NCBI GenBank assembly: GCA_046331095.1
Contig: JAXLRM010000004.1
Span: 248,001-312,000, forward strand
DNA from: JAIBAC01 sp046331095
Lineage (GTDB): Bacteria; Actinomycetota; Acidimicrobiia; UBA2766
Length of the DNA: 64,000 nucleotides
Direction of reading: 5' to 3'
The notes beneath the pieces are model-generated. The model was not told the DNA's origin. It did no database searches and saw only the letters and a program-made list of their open reading frames with translations. The translations under genes were made by a program, and so were the position numbers. Below, in pieces: positions 16,502-25,240 of this stretch. Numbering within the stretch: position 1 is the stretch's first letter; the number at the start of each line of letters is the position of its first letter.

Positions 16502-17665
16502 TCAGACGCGCTCGAGGATCGAGGCGGTGGCGAGCGCGCCGCCGCAGCACATCGTGATCAGCGCGACCTGCTTGTCGCTGCGCTCGAGCTCGTGCAGGGC
16601 CGTCGTGATGAGGCGGCTGCCGGTGCAGCCGACGGGGTGACCCAGCGCGATGGCGCCGCCGTTGACGTTGACCTTGTCCATGTCGGCCTTGTGCTCGCGT
16701 GCCCACGACACCACGACCGACGCGAACGCCTCGTTGATCTCGACTATGTCGACGTCGGCCATGGTCATCCCGGCGCGCTCGAGCACCCGCGACGTCGCCG
16801 CGATCGGGCCGTCGAGGTGGTAGTAGGGATCGGAGCCGATCAGCGCCTGGGTGACGAAGCGGGCCCGCGGGCGCAGCCCCTCGGCCTTGGCGCGGTCCTC
16901 CGACATCCACAGCACCGCTGCCGCCCCGTCCGAGATCTGGGACGTGTTGCCGGCGGTGTGGATGTGGCCCTCGACGACGGGGTTCAGCTTCGCGAGGCCC
17001 TCCATGGTCGTCTCGCGCAGGCCCTGGTCGCGATCGACGGTCATCGTCTCGCCCGTCGGCTCGCCGTCGGCGCCGAGAACGGGCGCCTCGACGGGCACGA
17101 TCTCGCGGTCGAAACGCCCTTCGGCCCAGGCACGCGCCGCGTGCTGTTGCGACGCGAGGCCGAGCTCGTCCACGTCGGTGCGGCTGATGTCCCACTTCTC
17201 GGCGATGCGCTGCGCCGCGATGAACTGGTCGGGGAGGTCGTAGGGGAAGTCCTCGGGCCACATGAAGCCGGGACCGTGGATCACCGCGGAGCCGAGCGGG
17301 ACACGGCTCATCACCTCGACGCCGCAGCCGATGCCGACGTCGATGGTGTCGGTGGCGATCATCCCCGTGATGATGTGGTTCGCCTGCTGGGCCGAGCCGC
17401 ACTGGCAGTCGACGGTCGTGGCGCCGACCTCGTAGGGCATGCCCGCGTACAGCCACGCGTTGCGGGTGACGTTCATCGCCTGCTCGCCCGCCTGGGACAC
17501 GCAGCCGCCCACGATCTGCTCGACCTGGTTCGCCTCGATGCCGGCACGCTCGACGACCTCGGCCTGCACGGTCGAGAGCAGTCGGTTGGCGTGGTGGCCT
17601 GCCAGCCAGCCGTTCTTCTTGCCGATCGGTGTGCGCACCGCCTCGACGATCACCGGTGTGCCCAT
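16502..17665 (-). CDS. Acetyl-CoA acyltransferase (thiolase), FadA5-like
   Basis: Thiolases cleave 3-ketoacyl-CoA with CoA, or condense acyl-CoAs. The 387 residues have the acylated cysteine in DCQCGSAQQA (C89), EINEAFA, GGAIALGHPVGCTGSR and the second catalytic cysteine in CCGGALA. The N terminus PVIVEAVRTPIGKKNG and the CQCGS context resemble actinobacterial FadA5/FadA6 enzymes of sterol side-chain or fatty-acid breakdown. ATG at 17665 has GAAAGGGCAGG upstream. It converges with moaD with 27 bp between stops. The substrate is unproven. Confidence 0.9.
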   Translation of the reverse strand: MGTPVIVEAVRTPIGKKNGWLAGHHANRLLSTVQAEVVERAGIEANQVEQIVGGCVSQAGEQAMNVTRNAWLYAGMPYEVGATTVDCQCGSAQQANHIITGMIATDTIDVGIGCGVEVMSRVPLGSAVIHGPGFMWPEDFPYDLPDQFIAAQRIAEKWDISRTDVDELGLASQQHAARAWAEGRFDREIVPVEAPVLGADGEPTGETMTVDRDQGLRETTMEGLAKLNPVVEGHIHTAGNTSQISDGAAAVLWMSEDRAKAEGLRPRARFVTQALIGSDPYYHLDGPIAATSRVLERAGMTMADVDIVEINEAFASVVVSWAREHKADMDKVNVNGGAIALGHPVGCTGSRLITTALHELERSDKQVALITMCCGGALATASILERV

Positions 17666-17818
17666 TGGCCTGCCCTTTCCGTCTCGGCCGTCCGGCAGCC
17701 GCCCGGGGCCGTCATCGCTGCCGTCTCGGGGGGACGCTATCGCCCTTCCCGTGTCTGCTCCCAACCCGTGTCAGGGCGGATCTTCGGCGCAGCCCCGCCC
17801 TTCCCTACCCTCTCGCCG

Positions 17819-18463
17819 ATGAGCCCACCCACGAGCGCACACGTCGACCGCCTCTTCGCCGCTGCCGCGAGCTTGCGCGACCTCGTCGACCTCTTCACCG
17901 ACCGCGAGCTCGGCGACGACCTCCTCGCCGAGATCACCGAGACCGCGCGGACGCTGTCGGACAAGGTGGCACAGGCGCCGCACTGGGACCGCCAGGCGGT
18001 GCTCGAGGCGGGCCTGGTGGCGCCCGACAGCGAGGAGGGCCGGCGCACGGGCTTCCCCTACCGCGCGATCGCCGGGGCCGCGAACCCGGCGGCGACCCCG
18101 ATGGCGCTGCACTTCGAGGAGGACGCCGTCACGACCGAGGTCACCCTCCGGCCGATGCACAGCGGGGCTCCGGGCCGCGGCCACGGCGGTGTCCTCGCGG
18201 GCCTCTTGGACGAATTCGCGGGTGCTGCCCCGCGCCTGGTCGACGTGATGGCGGCGACCGCGCGGCTCACGGTCAACTACCGGGGACCGATCCCGCTGGG
18301 CGAGCCCCTGCAGCTGCGCGCGTGGGTTCACGAACGTGACGGGCGCAAGATCTTCGTGCGCGGTGAAGCGCGGCGCGGCGACGACCTCGTCGCGGACATG
18401 GAAGCGCTTTTCATCGCGATCGACTACGGCTCGATCGACACGAGCGGCGCGGCCCGACACTGA
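17819..18463 (+). CDS. PaaI-like hotdog-fold thioesterase
   Basis: This is probably an acyl-CoA thioesterase. The first ~90 of 214 residues are helical and variable. The hotdog domain begins near 95 and contains SGAPGRGHGGVLAGLLDEFA (hotdog helix with HGG...D/E), TARLTVNYRGPIPLGEPL, and RGEARRGDDLVADMEALF. The start is ATG 17819; the region just upstream holds the divergent promoter shared with the thiolase gene. The neighbouring thiolase supports a role in acyl-CoA turnover. prfC starts 76 bp downstream. Confidence 0.85.
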   Translation: MSPPTSAHVDRLFAAAASLRDLVDLFTDRELGDDLLAEITETARTLSDKVAQAPHWDRQAVLEAGLVAPDSEEGRRTGFPYRAIAGAANPAATPMALHFEEDAVTTEVTLRPMHSGAPGRGHGGVLAGLLDEFAGAAPRLVDVMAATARLTVNYRGPIPLGEPLQLRAWVHERDGRKIFVRGEARRGDDLVADMEALFIAIDYGSIDTSGAARH

Positions 18464-18539
18464 GCCCAGGCGCCGGAGCGCGCCCGGCCGGGAAGCAGCG
18501 CTGTTGCGTGCGGTGCGAGCGCGAGGGCACGATCTGGTG

Positions 18540-20111
18540 ATGCCCACCCCAGCGGACGCCGCCGCGCGCCGCCGCACGTTCGCGATCATCAGCCACCCCG
18601 ACGCCGGCAAGACGACGCTGACCGAGAAGCTCCTGCTCTACTCGGGCGCGATCGAGCAGGCGGGTTCGGTGCGGGACCGCCGCGACCGGCGCTCCACCGC
18701 GTCGGACTGGCAGGAGATCGAGCAGCGGCGCGGCATCTCGATCAGCTCGACGGTGCTGCGCTTCTCCTACCGCGACATGTTCCTGAACCTGCTCGACACA
18801 CCCGGCCACCGCGACTTCAGCGAGGACACCTACCGCGTGCTGTCGGCCACCGACGCCGCCGTGATGGTCATCGACGCGGCTCGCGGTGTCGAGGCGCAGA
18901 CGCTGAAGCTGTTCGAGGTGAGCCGCCAGCGCGGCATCCCGCTGCTCACGTTCGTGAACAAGTGCGACCGCCCCGGGCCGGGACCGCTCGGCATCCTCGA
19001 CGAGATCGAGGACCGCATCGGCCTGCAGCCGACACCGGTGACGTGGCCGGTCGGCCTCGGCGGGGACTTCGTCGGCGTCGTCGACCGCCGCGACGGCGCC
19101 ATCACGCGCTTCAAGCGTGCCGAGCACGGCGCCACCGAGGCCCACGAGGAGCTCGCGCACGGCTACGAGTCGCTGCGTTCGGAGGGCGCCTTCGGCGAGC
19201 AGGCGTTCGAGGAGCTCGCCCTGCTCGAGGAGATGGTCGTCCCCTTCGACGCCGAGACGTTCCTCGCAGGCGTGTCCACGCCGGTCTTCTTCGGGTCGGC
19301 GCTGTGGAACTTCGGGGTCCGCCACCTGCTCGACGCCGTCGTCGACGTGGCGCCGGCGCCGGGACCCCAGCTCACCGCCGACGGCGGCCACCGCGGAGTC
19401 GACGAGGCGTGTTCGGGCTTCGTGTTCAAGATCCAGACCGGCATGGACCGCAACCACCGCGACCACGTGGCGTTCGTGCGCGTGTGCTCGGGGGCGTTCG
19501 TGCGCGGCATGACCCTGACCCACGAGCCCTCGGGCCGGCCGGTCAACACCAAGCACGCCCAGTTCCTCTTCGGCACCGAGCGCGAGACCGTCGACGAGGC
19601 CTTCCCCGGCGACGTCGTCGGCCTCGTGAACGCAGCCGACCTGCGCATCGGCGACACCCTCTACGAGGGCGCCCCGGTGCGGTTCCCGCCGATCCCGACG
19701 TTCGCGCCCGAGCTGTTCCGGACCGTGCGCAACAAGGACACGTCGCGCTACAAGCAGTTCAAGAAGGGGATGACCCAACTCGACCGCGAGGGTGTCGTGC
19801 AGGTGCTGCGCCGTCCCGACGTCGGCGACCAGGCGCCCGTGCTCGCCGCGGTCGGGGAGCTGCAGTTCCAGGTCGCCGAGGAGCGCATGGCCGACGAGTT
19901 CGGCGCCGCCGTGATCCTCGAGCCGTCGCGCTACATCGAGGCGCGCCAGACCGACGCCGTCAGCGCCAAGGAGCTGCGTGCCATGCGGGGCGTCGACGTG
20001 CTCGAGAAGGACGACGGCGCCCTCTTCGCCCTCTTCGACTCCAACTACGTGCTCAATCGCACCCTCGACGAGCACCCCGATCTCACACTCCGCTCGATCG
20101 TCGTGGCCTGA
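18540..20111 (+). CDS. prfC: Peptide chain release factor 3
   Basis: RF3 is a GTPase that removes RF1/RF2 from the ribosome after termination. The 523 residues match the ~527-residue family. G1 is SHPDAGKTTL, switch I RRGISISSTVL, G3 DTPGHRDFSEDTYR, G4 NKCDRPG, and the RF3-specific C-terminal half contains QFLFGTERETVDEAFPGD and YKQFKKGMTQLDREGVVQV. ATG 18540 was chosen; GTG 18537 directly before it is also possible. A GGTTGGAG-family hairpin follows. Confidence 0.96.
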   Translation: MPTPADAAARRRTFAIISHPDAGKTTLTEKLLLYSGAIEQAGSVRDRRDRRSTASDWQEIEQRRGISISSTVLRFSYRDMFLNLLDTPGHRDFSEDTYRVLSATDAAVMVIDAARGVEAQTLKLFEVSRQRGIPLLTFVNKCDRPGPGPLGILDEIEDRIGLQPTPVTWPVGLGGDFVGVVDRRDGAITRFKRAEHGATEAHEELAHGYESLRSEGAFGEQAFEELALLEEMVVPFDAETFLAGVSTPVFFGSALWNFGVRHLLDAVVDVAPAPGPQLTADGGHRGVDEACSGFVFKIQTGMDRNHRDHVAFVRVCSGAFVRGMTLTHEPSGRPVNTKHAQFLFGTERETVDEAFPGDVVGLVNAADLRIGDTLYEGAPVRFPPIPTFAPELFRTVRNKDTSRYKQFKKGMTQLDREGVVQVLRRPDVGDQAPVLAAVGELQFQVAEERMADEFGAAVILEPSRYIEARQTDAVSAKELRAMRGVDVLEKDDGALFALFDSNYVLNRTLDEHPDLTLRSIVVA

Positions 20112-20142
20112 GCGAAACCAGGTTCGGGCGCCCGGCCGCCGG

Positions 20143-20180
20143 GGTTGGAGCACGTCCGTGCCATGCCCGGTGCTCCAACC
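20143..20180. terminator. Hairpin of the GGTTGGAGCAC family after prfC
   Basis: Eleven-base arms GGTTGGAGCAC and GTGCTCCAACC pair perfectly around a 16-nt loop, 31 bp after the prfC stop. It is the simplest copy of the element seen at 12332-12476 and probably ends prfC transcription. No T-run follows. The rest of the gap to 20349 shows a GC-rich, partly repeated stretch but no gene. Confidence 0.6.
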
Positions 20181-20349
20181 GGGCCATCGTGTGCGGCATC
20201 GAGGCGGCCTTCGCCTTCGGCTCGGACTTCCCCAGGGGCGGGCTTCGCCCTCCCGCGCCGAGACTCGCTGGAGATGCCCGGAGGCGAGTCGGAGGTGCGC
20301 CTTGGTACCGTGGCGGCCTCGTCACAGGGATTCTTCGGGGAGACACGCG

Positions 20350-21276
20350 TTGAAGGCACTCGTAACCGGCGGCGCCGGGTTCATCGGCTCGAACCTCGTC
20401 GACGCGCTCGTGGCGCGAGGCGACGAGGTCCGCGTCCTCGACGACATCTCCACCGGGTTCCGCGAGAACGTCCCCGACGCAGCGGAGTTCGTCGAGGGCG
20501 ACATCCGCGATCCGGACGCCGTCGACAGGGCCGTGCAGGGCTGCGAGGTGATCTTCCACGAGGCCGCCCACCGCGCCGTGTTCCGGTCGGTCGAACATCC
20601 TCTCGCCACCGACGAGGCGAACACGCGCGGGACGCTCCACGTGCTCGACTCGGCCCGCAACGCCGGTGTGCGCAGGGTCGTGATCGCGTCGTCCTCGAGT
20701 GTCTACGGCGGCGCCGACATCACGCCGACGCCGGAGTCGGCGCCGCTGCGGCCCAGGAGCCCCTACGCCGTCTCCAAGCTCGCCGCCGAGCAGTACACCC
20801 GCGTCTTCGCCGGCCTCTACGACATCGAGACCGTGGCACTGCGCTACTTCAACGTCTTCGGCCCGCGCCAGCGGCCCGACTCCCAGTACGCCGCCGTGAT
20901 CCCGCTCTTCATCGACGCGCTTCGCAACGGCCGCCCCCCGACGGTGCACGGCGACGGCAAGCAGAGCCGCGACTTCACCTACATCGACGACACCGTCGCC
21001 GCGAACCTCGTCGCTGCCGACGCCCCCGCCGAGCGGGCCAGTGGTGGGATCTACAACGTGGCCTGCGGCCGGCAGTACTCGCTGCTCGACCTGCTCGCCG
21101 TCCTCTCCCGGATCATCGGCGTCGAGATCGAACCCGAGTTCACCGACAGCCGACCCGGCGACGTGCGCAACACCTGCGCCGACATCAGCGCCGCCCGCCG
21201 CGACCTCGGCTACGAGCCCCGGGTGTCCTTCGAGGAAGGCCTCGAACGGACGGTCGCCTGGTTCTCCCAGCGCTGA
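20350..21276 (+). CDS. NAD-dependent sugar epimerase (UDP-glucose/GlcNAc 4-epimerase type)
   Basis: An extended SDR that probably interconverts UDP-hexoses (or UDP-GlcNAc/GalNAc) for polysaccharide synthesis. The 308 residues show GGAGFIGSNLVDAL (NAD loop), DDISTGFREN, the ASSSSVYGG serine, catalytic YAVSK and the RYFNVFGPRQ segment. TTG at 20350 has GGGGAGA seven bases upstream; no other start fits the Rossmann strand. It heads a polysaccharide operon. Sugar specificity cannot be set by eye. Confidence 0.88.
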   Translation: MKALVTGGAGFIGSNLVDALVARGDEVRVLDDISTGFRENVPDAAEFVEGDIRDPDAVDRAVQGCEVIFHEAAHRAVFRSVEHPLATDEANTRGTLHVLDSARNAGVRRVVIASSSSVYGGADITPTPESAPLRPRSPYAVSKLAAEQYTRVFAGLYDIETVALRYFNVFGPRQRPDSQYAAVIPLFIDALRNGRPPTVHGDGKQSRDFTYIDDTVAANLVAADAPAERASGGIYNVACGRQYSLLDLLAVLSRIIGVEIEPEFTDSRPGDVRNTCADISAARRDLGYEPRVSFEEGLERTVAWFSQR

Positions 21277-21316
21277 CAGGCCACGTCGCCCGGACAGGGC
21301 GATACGATCTGCGCCG

Positions 21317-22594
21317 ATGGCCCACACGATGGCGCACATGGTGCAGCCGCCCGCGCCGCGAGCGGCCTCTGGTCCGGGCCGGCGCGTGCTCGTGTGCGAC
21401 CTGGTCGGGCTCGGGCTCTTCCTGGTGGGGGCGGGCTGGTCGTTCGCTGCTGCGGCGCTGGACGGGCGCGGCACACCGGTACCGGTGGCGTTGGTGTGGC
21501 TGGCGTGCCTCGGTGCCGTCGTCGCCGGACTGTTCCTCTCCGGGCTCGGGCGGTGGTTGCCGCCGCTGGTCGTGGCCGCCGGCGGGGTCGTGTTCGCGCT
21601 GCGACACGTGGACAGCCTCGGCGACACCCTCTTCGGTCCCCTCGGCTACTCGAACGCGAGCGGGGAGCTCTTCGTCCTCTGCGCTCTCGCCGGGCTCATG
21701 GCTGCCGTCGCCGCTCCGGGCGGGTGGGGTTGGATCGTGCGCGTGCCGGCAGGGCTTGCGTCCGCGGGTTTCGCGGTCCTGGTCGTCATGAGCGGGTCGA
21801 GCGCGGCGCTGGTCGTGCTCGTGCTGGTGCTGCTCGCCGCTCCCGCCGTCGCCTTCGGGCGCACCCGTGCGGTGCGGGTCGTCATCGCCTGTTACGGCGC
21901 CGTCGTCGTCCTCGCCCTGGTGGCCACCGCGGTGCTCGGCCTGACGCGGGCCGCGACCCCCGTCGACAGGTACCTGAGCGCGAACCGTCCCGGACTGTGG
22001 CACGAGGCGATCCGCATGATCGGCGATGAGCCGCTCGCCGGGGTTGGCCCCGGCCGCTTCTTCGCCGAGAGCGCGATCCACGACACCGACCTCGCGTGGG
22101 CCCACAACGGCTTCCTGCAACAGGGTGCGGAGCAGGGGATCCCGGGCCTCGTACTCGTCGTGGCGGTCTTCGCGTGGGGCTTCGTGCGCCTCGGTGTCCG
22201 CCCGGGGGCCGACCGGGCCGCGGCATGCGCCGCTGCCGCCCTCTGCGCCCTGGGTGTGCACGCATCGGTGGACTACGTGCTGCACTTCCCGGCGCTGCCG
22301 CTCGTCGCCGCGTTCCTCGTCGGCGCGGGAGCAGCGCCGCCGTGGCCCTGGGCGGGCCGTGACGGCGACCAGGGACGTGCCGGGGGCGCCGCCGGGGACT
22401 CCGCCGGGAGTGCCACCGCCTCTTGGGCGCCGGCCGCAACGCAGGCCGGGGCCCCGTCTCCGGCAGGTCAAGTGCCCGCACCTGCGGAATACCAACCTCA
22501 GCAATGGCAACCACAGCAATGGCAACCAGCGCACGGGCAACGGGGGCAACCGCAACAACCGCCGCCGGCGCCCCCGTGGCCCGGACACGGCTGA
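21317..22594 (+). CDS. O-antigen ligase/polymerase-like membrane protein
   Basis: The 425-residue protein has about ten hydrophobic segments and the Wzy_C/WaaL-type periplasmic loop ANRPGLWHEAIRMIGDEPL with GVGPGRF...AHNGFLQQGAEQGIPG, where an H-N-x-x-L-Q pattern is typical. It should polymerise or ligate a lipid-linked glycan outside the membrane. The last ~85 residues are a soluble, low-complexity tail rich in A, P, G, Q and W (QQWQPQQWQP), encoded by a tandem 15-bp repeat near 22498. ATG 21317 lies 40 bp after the epimerase stop. Its 3' end overlaps the deacetylase gene. Confidence 0.82.
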   Translation: MAHTMAHMVQPPAPRAASGPGRRVLVCDLVGLGLFLVGAGWSFAAAALDGRGTPVPVALVWLACLGAVVAGLFLSGLGRWLPPLVVAAGGVVFALRHVDSLGDTLFGPLGYSNASGELFVLCALAGLMAAVAAPGGWGWIVRVPAGLASAGFAVLVVMSGSSAALVVLVLVLLAAPAVAFGRTRAVRVVIACYGAVVVLALVATAVLGLTRAATPVDRYLSANRPGLWHEAIRMIGDEPLAGVGPGRFFAESAIHDTDLAWAHNGFLQQGAEQGIPGLVLVVAVFAWGFVRLGVRPGADRAAACAAAALCALGVHASVDYVLHFPALPLVAAFLVGAGAAPPWPWAGRDGDQGRAGGAAGDSAGSATASWAPAATQAGAPSPAGQVPAPAEYQPQQWQPQQWQPAHGQRGQPQQPPPAPPWPGHG

Positions 22595-23379
22595 AGCGTC
22601 GCCTCGCCCTCCTCGGCCGACTGGGGCGGCCCGCAGGCGCGACGCTGCTGATCTACCACCGCATCGGCGCGGCGACCACCGACGAGCTCGAGGTCCGTGT
22701 CGATCAGTTCTGCGAACAGATGGATGCCCTCGGCGAATCCGCATCCGAGGTGGTCGCACTCGACGCTGCCCTCGACCGCTTGGCCGCGGGCGACCGTAGG
22801 CCTGCAGCCGTGCTCACCTTCGACGACGGTTTCGCCGACGTGTACGACGTCGCGTGGCCGCTGCTCTCGGAGCGCGGCTGGCCGTTCACGGTCTACGTGG
22901 CGAGTGCCTACGTCGGCGGCGACATGGCCTGGGAGGGGGCGACGGGCGACTCGAGCGGGCGCGGCCTGACGTGGGGCCAGCTCGCGGAGATGTCGGCCTC
23001 CGGCTTGTGCACGGTCGCGAACCACACGCATTCGCACTGCCTGCCCGAGAGGCTCACCGCCGCGGAGCTCGATCGTTGCAGCGACACGATCGAGGCCCAC
23101 GTCGGTGCGCGTCCGCGTCACTTCGCGTTCCCGTGGGGAGTCGACGTGACGGCCATGCGCGGCGAGATCGCCGCCCGGTTCCGTTCGGCTGCGACCGGAC
23201 GCGTCGGTCGCAACAGCCGCGGTGCCGACCCGCTCGCGCTGAGGCGCGTCCCGGTGCGGCGCAGCGACCCGATCGAGTTCTTCCGCGCCAAGGTCGACGG
23301 TGGTCTCCTGCCCGAACGGACCTACGGTGCTGCGGTCGCGGCGGCGAAGGCCTTTCGGAAGGCGCGTGGTCGTGGCTGA
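22576..23379 (+). CDS. Polysaccharide deacetylase (NodB fold, CE4)
   Basis: CE4 enzymes remove N- or O-acetyl groups from glycans using a metal. The 267 residues show LLIYHRIG, the metal aspartates in LTFDDGFADVYD, the histidine motif NHTHSHCL (H-x3-H type) and FAFPWG. GTG at 22576 gives this length and overlaps the previous gene by 19 bases. ATG 22504 or 22519 would add a low-complexity leader encoded within the repeat of the previous gene and has no ribosome site. It is flanked by glycan genes and probably edits the exported polysaccharide. Confidence 0.85.
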   Translation: MARTRLKRRLALLGRLGRPAGATLLIYHRIGAATTDELEVRVDQFCEQMDALGESASEVVALDAALDRLAAGDRRPAAVLTFDDGFADVYDVAWPLLSERGWPFTVYVASAYVGGDMAWEGATGDSSGRGLTWGQLAEMSASGLCTVANHTHSHCLPERLTAAELDRCSDTIEAHVGARPRHFAFPWGVDVTAMRGEIAARFRSAATGRVGRNSRGADPLALRRVPVRRSDPIEFFRAKVDGGLLPERTYGAAVAAAKAFRKARGRG

Positions 23380-24505
23380 GACCGCTGCCCTGCGGATCGC
23401 GCACCTGACGACGGTCGACATGAGCCTCGCGCTCCTGTTGGGCACCGAGCTCGAGGTCGACGTCGAAGCGGGCCACGAGGTGTTCGGGATCTCGGCTCCG
23501 GGCCCGTACGTGGAGAGGGTCGAACGCCTCGGTGTGCGCCACGTGCCGATCACGTCGCTGACGCGCTCGTGGAGCCCGCGCGCGGACCTGCGCGCCGCCC
23601 GCGAGCTCTACGCCGCGCTGGGACGCCTCGACCTCGACGTGCTCCACACCCACAACCCCAAGACCGGCGTGCTCGGGCGTGTGCTCGGCCGGCGCGCCCG
23701 TGTCCCGGTGGTCGTCAACACCTGCCACGGGCTCTGGGCCGGCCCCGAGGACCGCTGGGCCAAGAAGGCCCTCGTGTACGGGAGCGAGGTCGCGGCGGCG
23801 CTGTTCTCAGATGCCGAGCTGTACCAGAACGGCACCGACCGCAAGACCCTCGGGAGATGGGTGCGCGGCGCCAAGACGCGGGTCGTCGGCAACGGCGTCG
23901 ACCTGGGCAGGTTCCGTCCCGACCCCGGAGCAGGACGACGGTTGCGTGCCGAACTGGGGATCGCGGACGACGCTGTCGTCGTCGGCGGTGTGGGCCGCCT
24001 CGTGGCCGAGAAGGGCATCGCCGAGTTCGCGGCTGCCGCAGCCCACCTCGAGGGCAAGGCGGTGTTCGTGTGGGTCGGCATGGCCGACCCCGACAAGGCC
24101 GACGCGTTCGACACGTCAGCCGTTTCGCAGGTGCGCTGGCTCGGCGAGCGCAGCGACATGGCCGCCGTGTACGCGATGCTCGACGTGTTCGTGCTGGCGT
24201 CGTACCGCGAGGGGTTCAGCCGCTCGGGGATGGAGGCCGCTGCCTGCGGGGCGGCGATGGTGCTCTCGGACATCCGTGGCTGCCGCGAGATCGGTCGCGA
24301 CGAGCGCGAGCTGCTCCTCGTCCCGCCGGGGGACGCGGGCGCGCTCGCTGCCGCGGTCGAGCGCCTCCTCCTCGATCCCGGTCTGCGTCGGGCGCTCGGT
24401 TCCGCGGCCGCCGAGTACGCGGCTGCCCGCTTCGACCAGCGCGCGATCGCGCGCGTGTCCCTCGACACCTACGCCGCCGTCGCCGCGCACAAGGGCCTCT
24501 GGTGA
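23372..24505 (+). CDS. Family 4 glycosyltransferase
   Basis: A GT-B fold retaining enzyme that adds a sugar to the lipid-linked glycan. The 377 residues contain VLHTHNPKTGVLGR and VVNTCHGLWA in the acceptor half, GNGVDLGRFRPDP, the GGVGRLVAEKGI loop and the donor-site EGFSRSGMEAAACG. GTG 23372 lies 9 nt after GGAAGG and overlaps the deacetylase stop; GTG 23366 is an alternative. HNPK-type GT4s often act next to PglC-like transferases, as here. Confidence 0.87.
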   Translation: MAETAALRIAHLTTVDMSLALLLGTELEVDVEAGHEVFGISAPGPYVERVERLGVRHVPITSLTRSWSPRADLRAARELYAALGRLDLDVLHTHNPKTGVLGRVLGRRARVPVVVNTCHGLWAGPEDRWAKKALVYGSEVAAALFSDAELYQNGTDRKTLGRWVRGAKTRVVGNGVDLGRFRPDPGAGRRLRAELGIADDAVVVGGVGRLVAEKGIAEFAAAAAHLEGKAVFVWVGMADPDKADAFDTSAVSQVRWLGERSDMAAVYAMLDVFVLASYREGFSRSGMEAAACGAAMVLSDIRGCREIGRDERELLLVPPGDAGALAAAVERLLLDPGLRRALGSAAAEYAAARFDQRAIARVSLDTYAAVAAHKGLW

Positions 24506-25101
24506 GGCGCGCGGTCGACGTGGTCGTGAGCGCGGCGGCACTCGTCGTCGCGCTCCCGTTGATGGCGCTGGTCGCGGCGGCGATCAGGCTCACCTCGCGC
24601 GGGCCGGCGTTGTTCACCCAGGTCCGCTCGGGCCTGGGGGGCCGCGAGTTCACGATCTACAAGTTCCGCACGATGCGGGCGCCGCGCTTCGAGGGGGAGC
24701 CCGATTCGGCGAGGATCACCGCGGTCGGGAAGGCGCTGCGGGCGACGAGCCTCGACGAGCTGCCCCAGCTCTACAACGTTCTCGTGGGTGACATGAGCAT
24801 GATCGGACCGCGGCCGACGCTGCCCGAGCAGGTGGCGTGCTACAGCGACCACCAGCGCCGGCGCCTCGAGGTGCGACCGGGCCTGACCGGATGGGCCCAG
24901 GTGAACGGGCGCAACTCGATCTCGTGGCCCGAGCGCATCGAGCTCGACATCGACTACGTCGACAAGCGCTGCCTCGCGATGGACGCCCGCATCGTCTCGC
25001 TGACGTTCAGGCAACTGCTCCGCCCCGACGGGATCACCCACCACAGCGGCGAGAACCCCGGCTTCCCGATCCCGGCCCAGGATTCGCATCCCGAACCCTG
25101 A
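24502..25101 (+). CDS. Monotopic phosphoglycosyl transferase (PglC/WcaJ C-terminal type)
   Basis: It transfers a sugar phosphate from UDP-sugar to undecaprenyl phosphate, starting glycan assembly. The 199-residue protein is the minimal PglC-like form, with one N-terminal re-entrant membrane helix. Motifs are GPALFTQVRSGLGGREFTIY, KFRTMR, the catalytic Asp-Glu pair in SLDELPQLYNVL, GDMSMIGPRPTLPEQ and RPGLTGWAQVNGRN. The GTG start overlaps the GT4 stop by four bases. With the acetyltransferase just beyond, it parallels the PglC-PglD pair of diacetylbacillosamine pathways. Confidence 0.92.
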   Translation: MRRAVDVVVSAAALVVALPLMALVAAAIRLTSRGPALFTQVRSGLGGREFTIYKFRTMRAPRFEGEPDSARITAVGKALRATSLDELPQLYNVLVGDMSMIGPRPTLPEQVACYSDHQRRRLEVRPGLTGWAQVNGRNSISWPERIELDIDYVDKRCLAMDARIVSLTFRQLLRPDGITHHSGENPGFPIPAQDSHPEP

Positions 25102-25120
25102 GCCCCGGAGGGGCCGGGGC

Positions 25121-25240
25121 CGCACCGCAAACGCGGGCGACTTGGCGCGCCAGCGCTACGAACCGCCCGCGTTTGGGAGGGGCCGCACCGCAAACGCGGG
25201 CGAGTTGTGTCGTTGGCGGGTCATTCGGCCCGCGTTTGGG
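25121..25240. repeat. Palindromic 63-bp tandem repeat, locus B (2 copies)
   Basis: Two units with a 63-bp period start CGCAAACGCGGGCGA and end GCCCGCGTTTGGGAG. They fill the gap between the phosphoglycosyl transferase and the convergent acetyltransferase. The second unit runs into the acetyltransferase coding end and supplies its last codons and stop (25221-25240). Confidence 0.9.

Noticed and set aside
22504..22576. ATG 22504 as the start of the deacetylase
   Set aside because: It adds a low-complexity A/T-rich leader from the repeat of the previous gene and has no ribosome site; GTG 22576 fits the family length.
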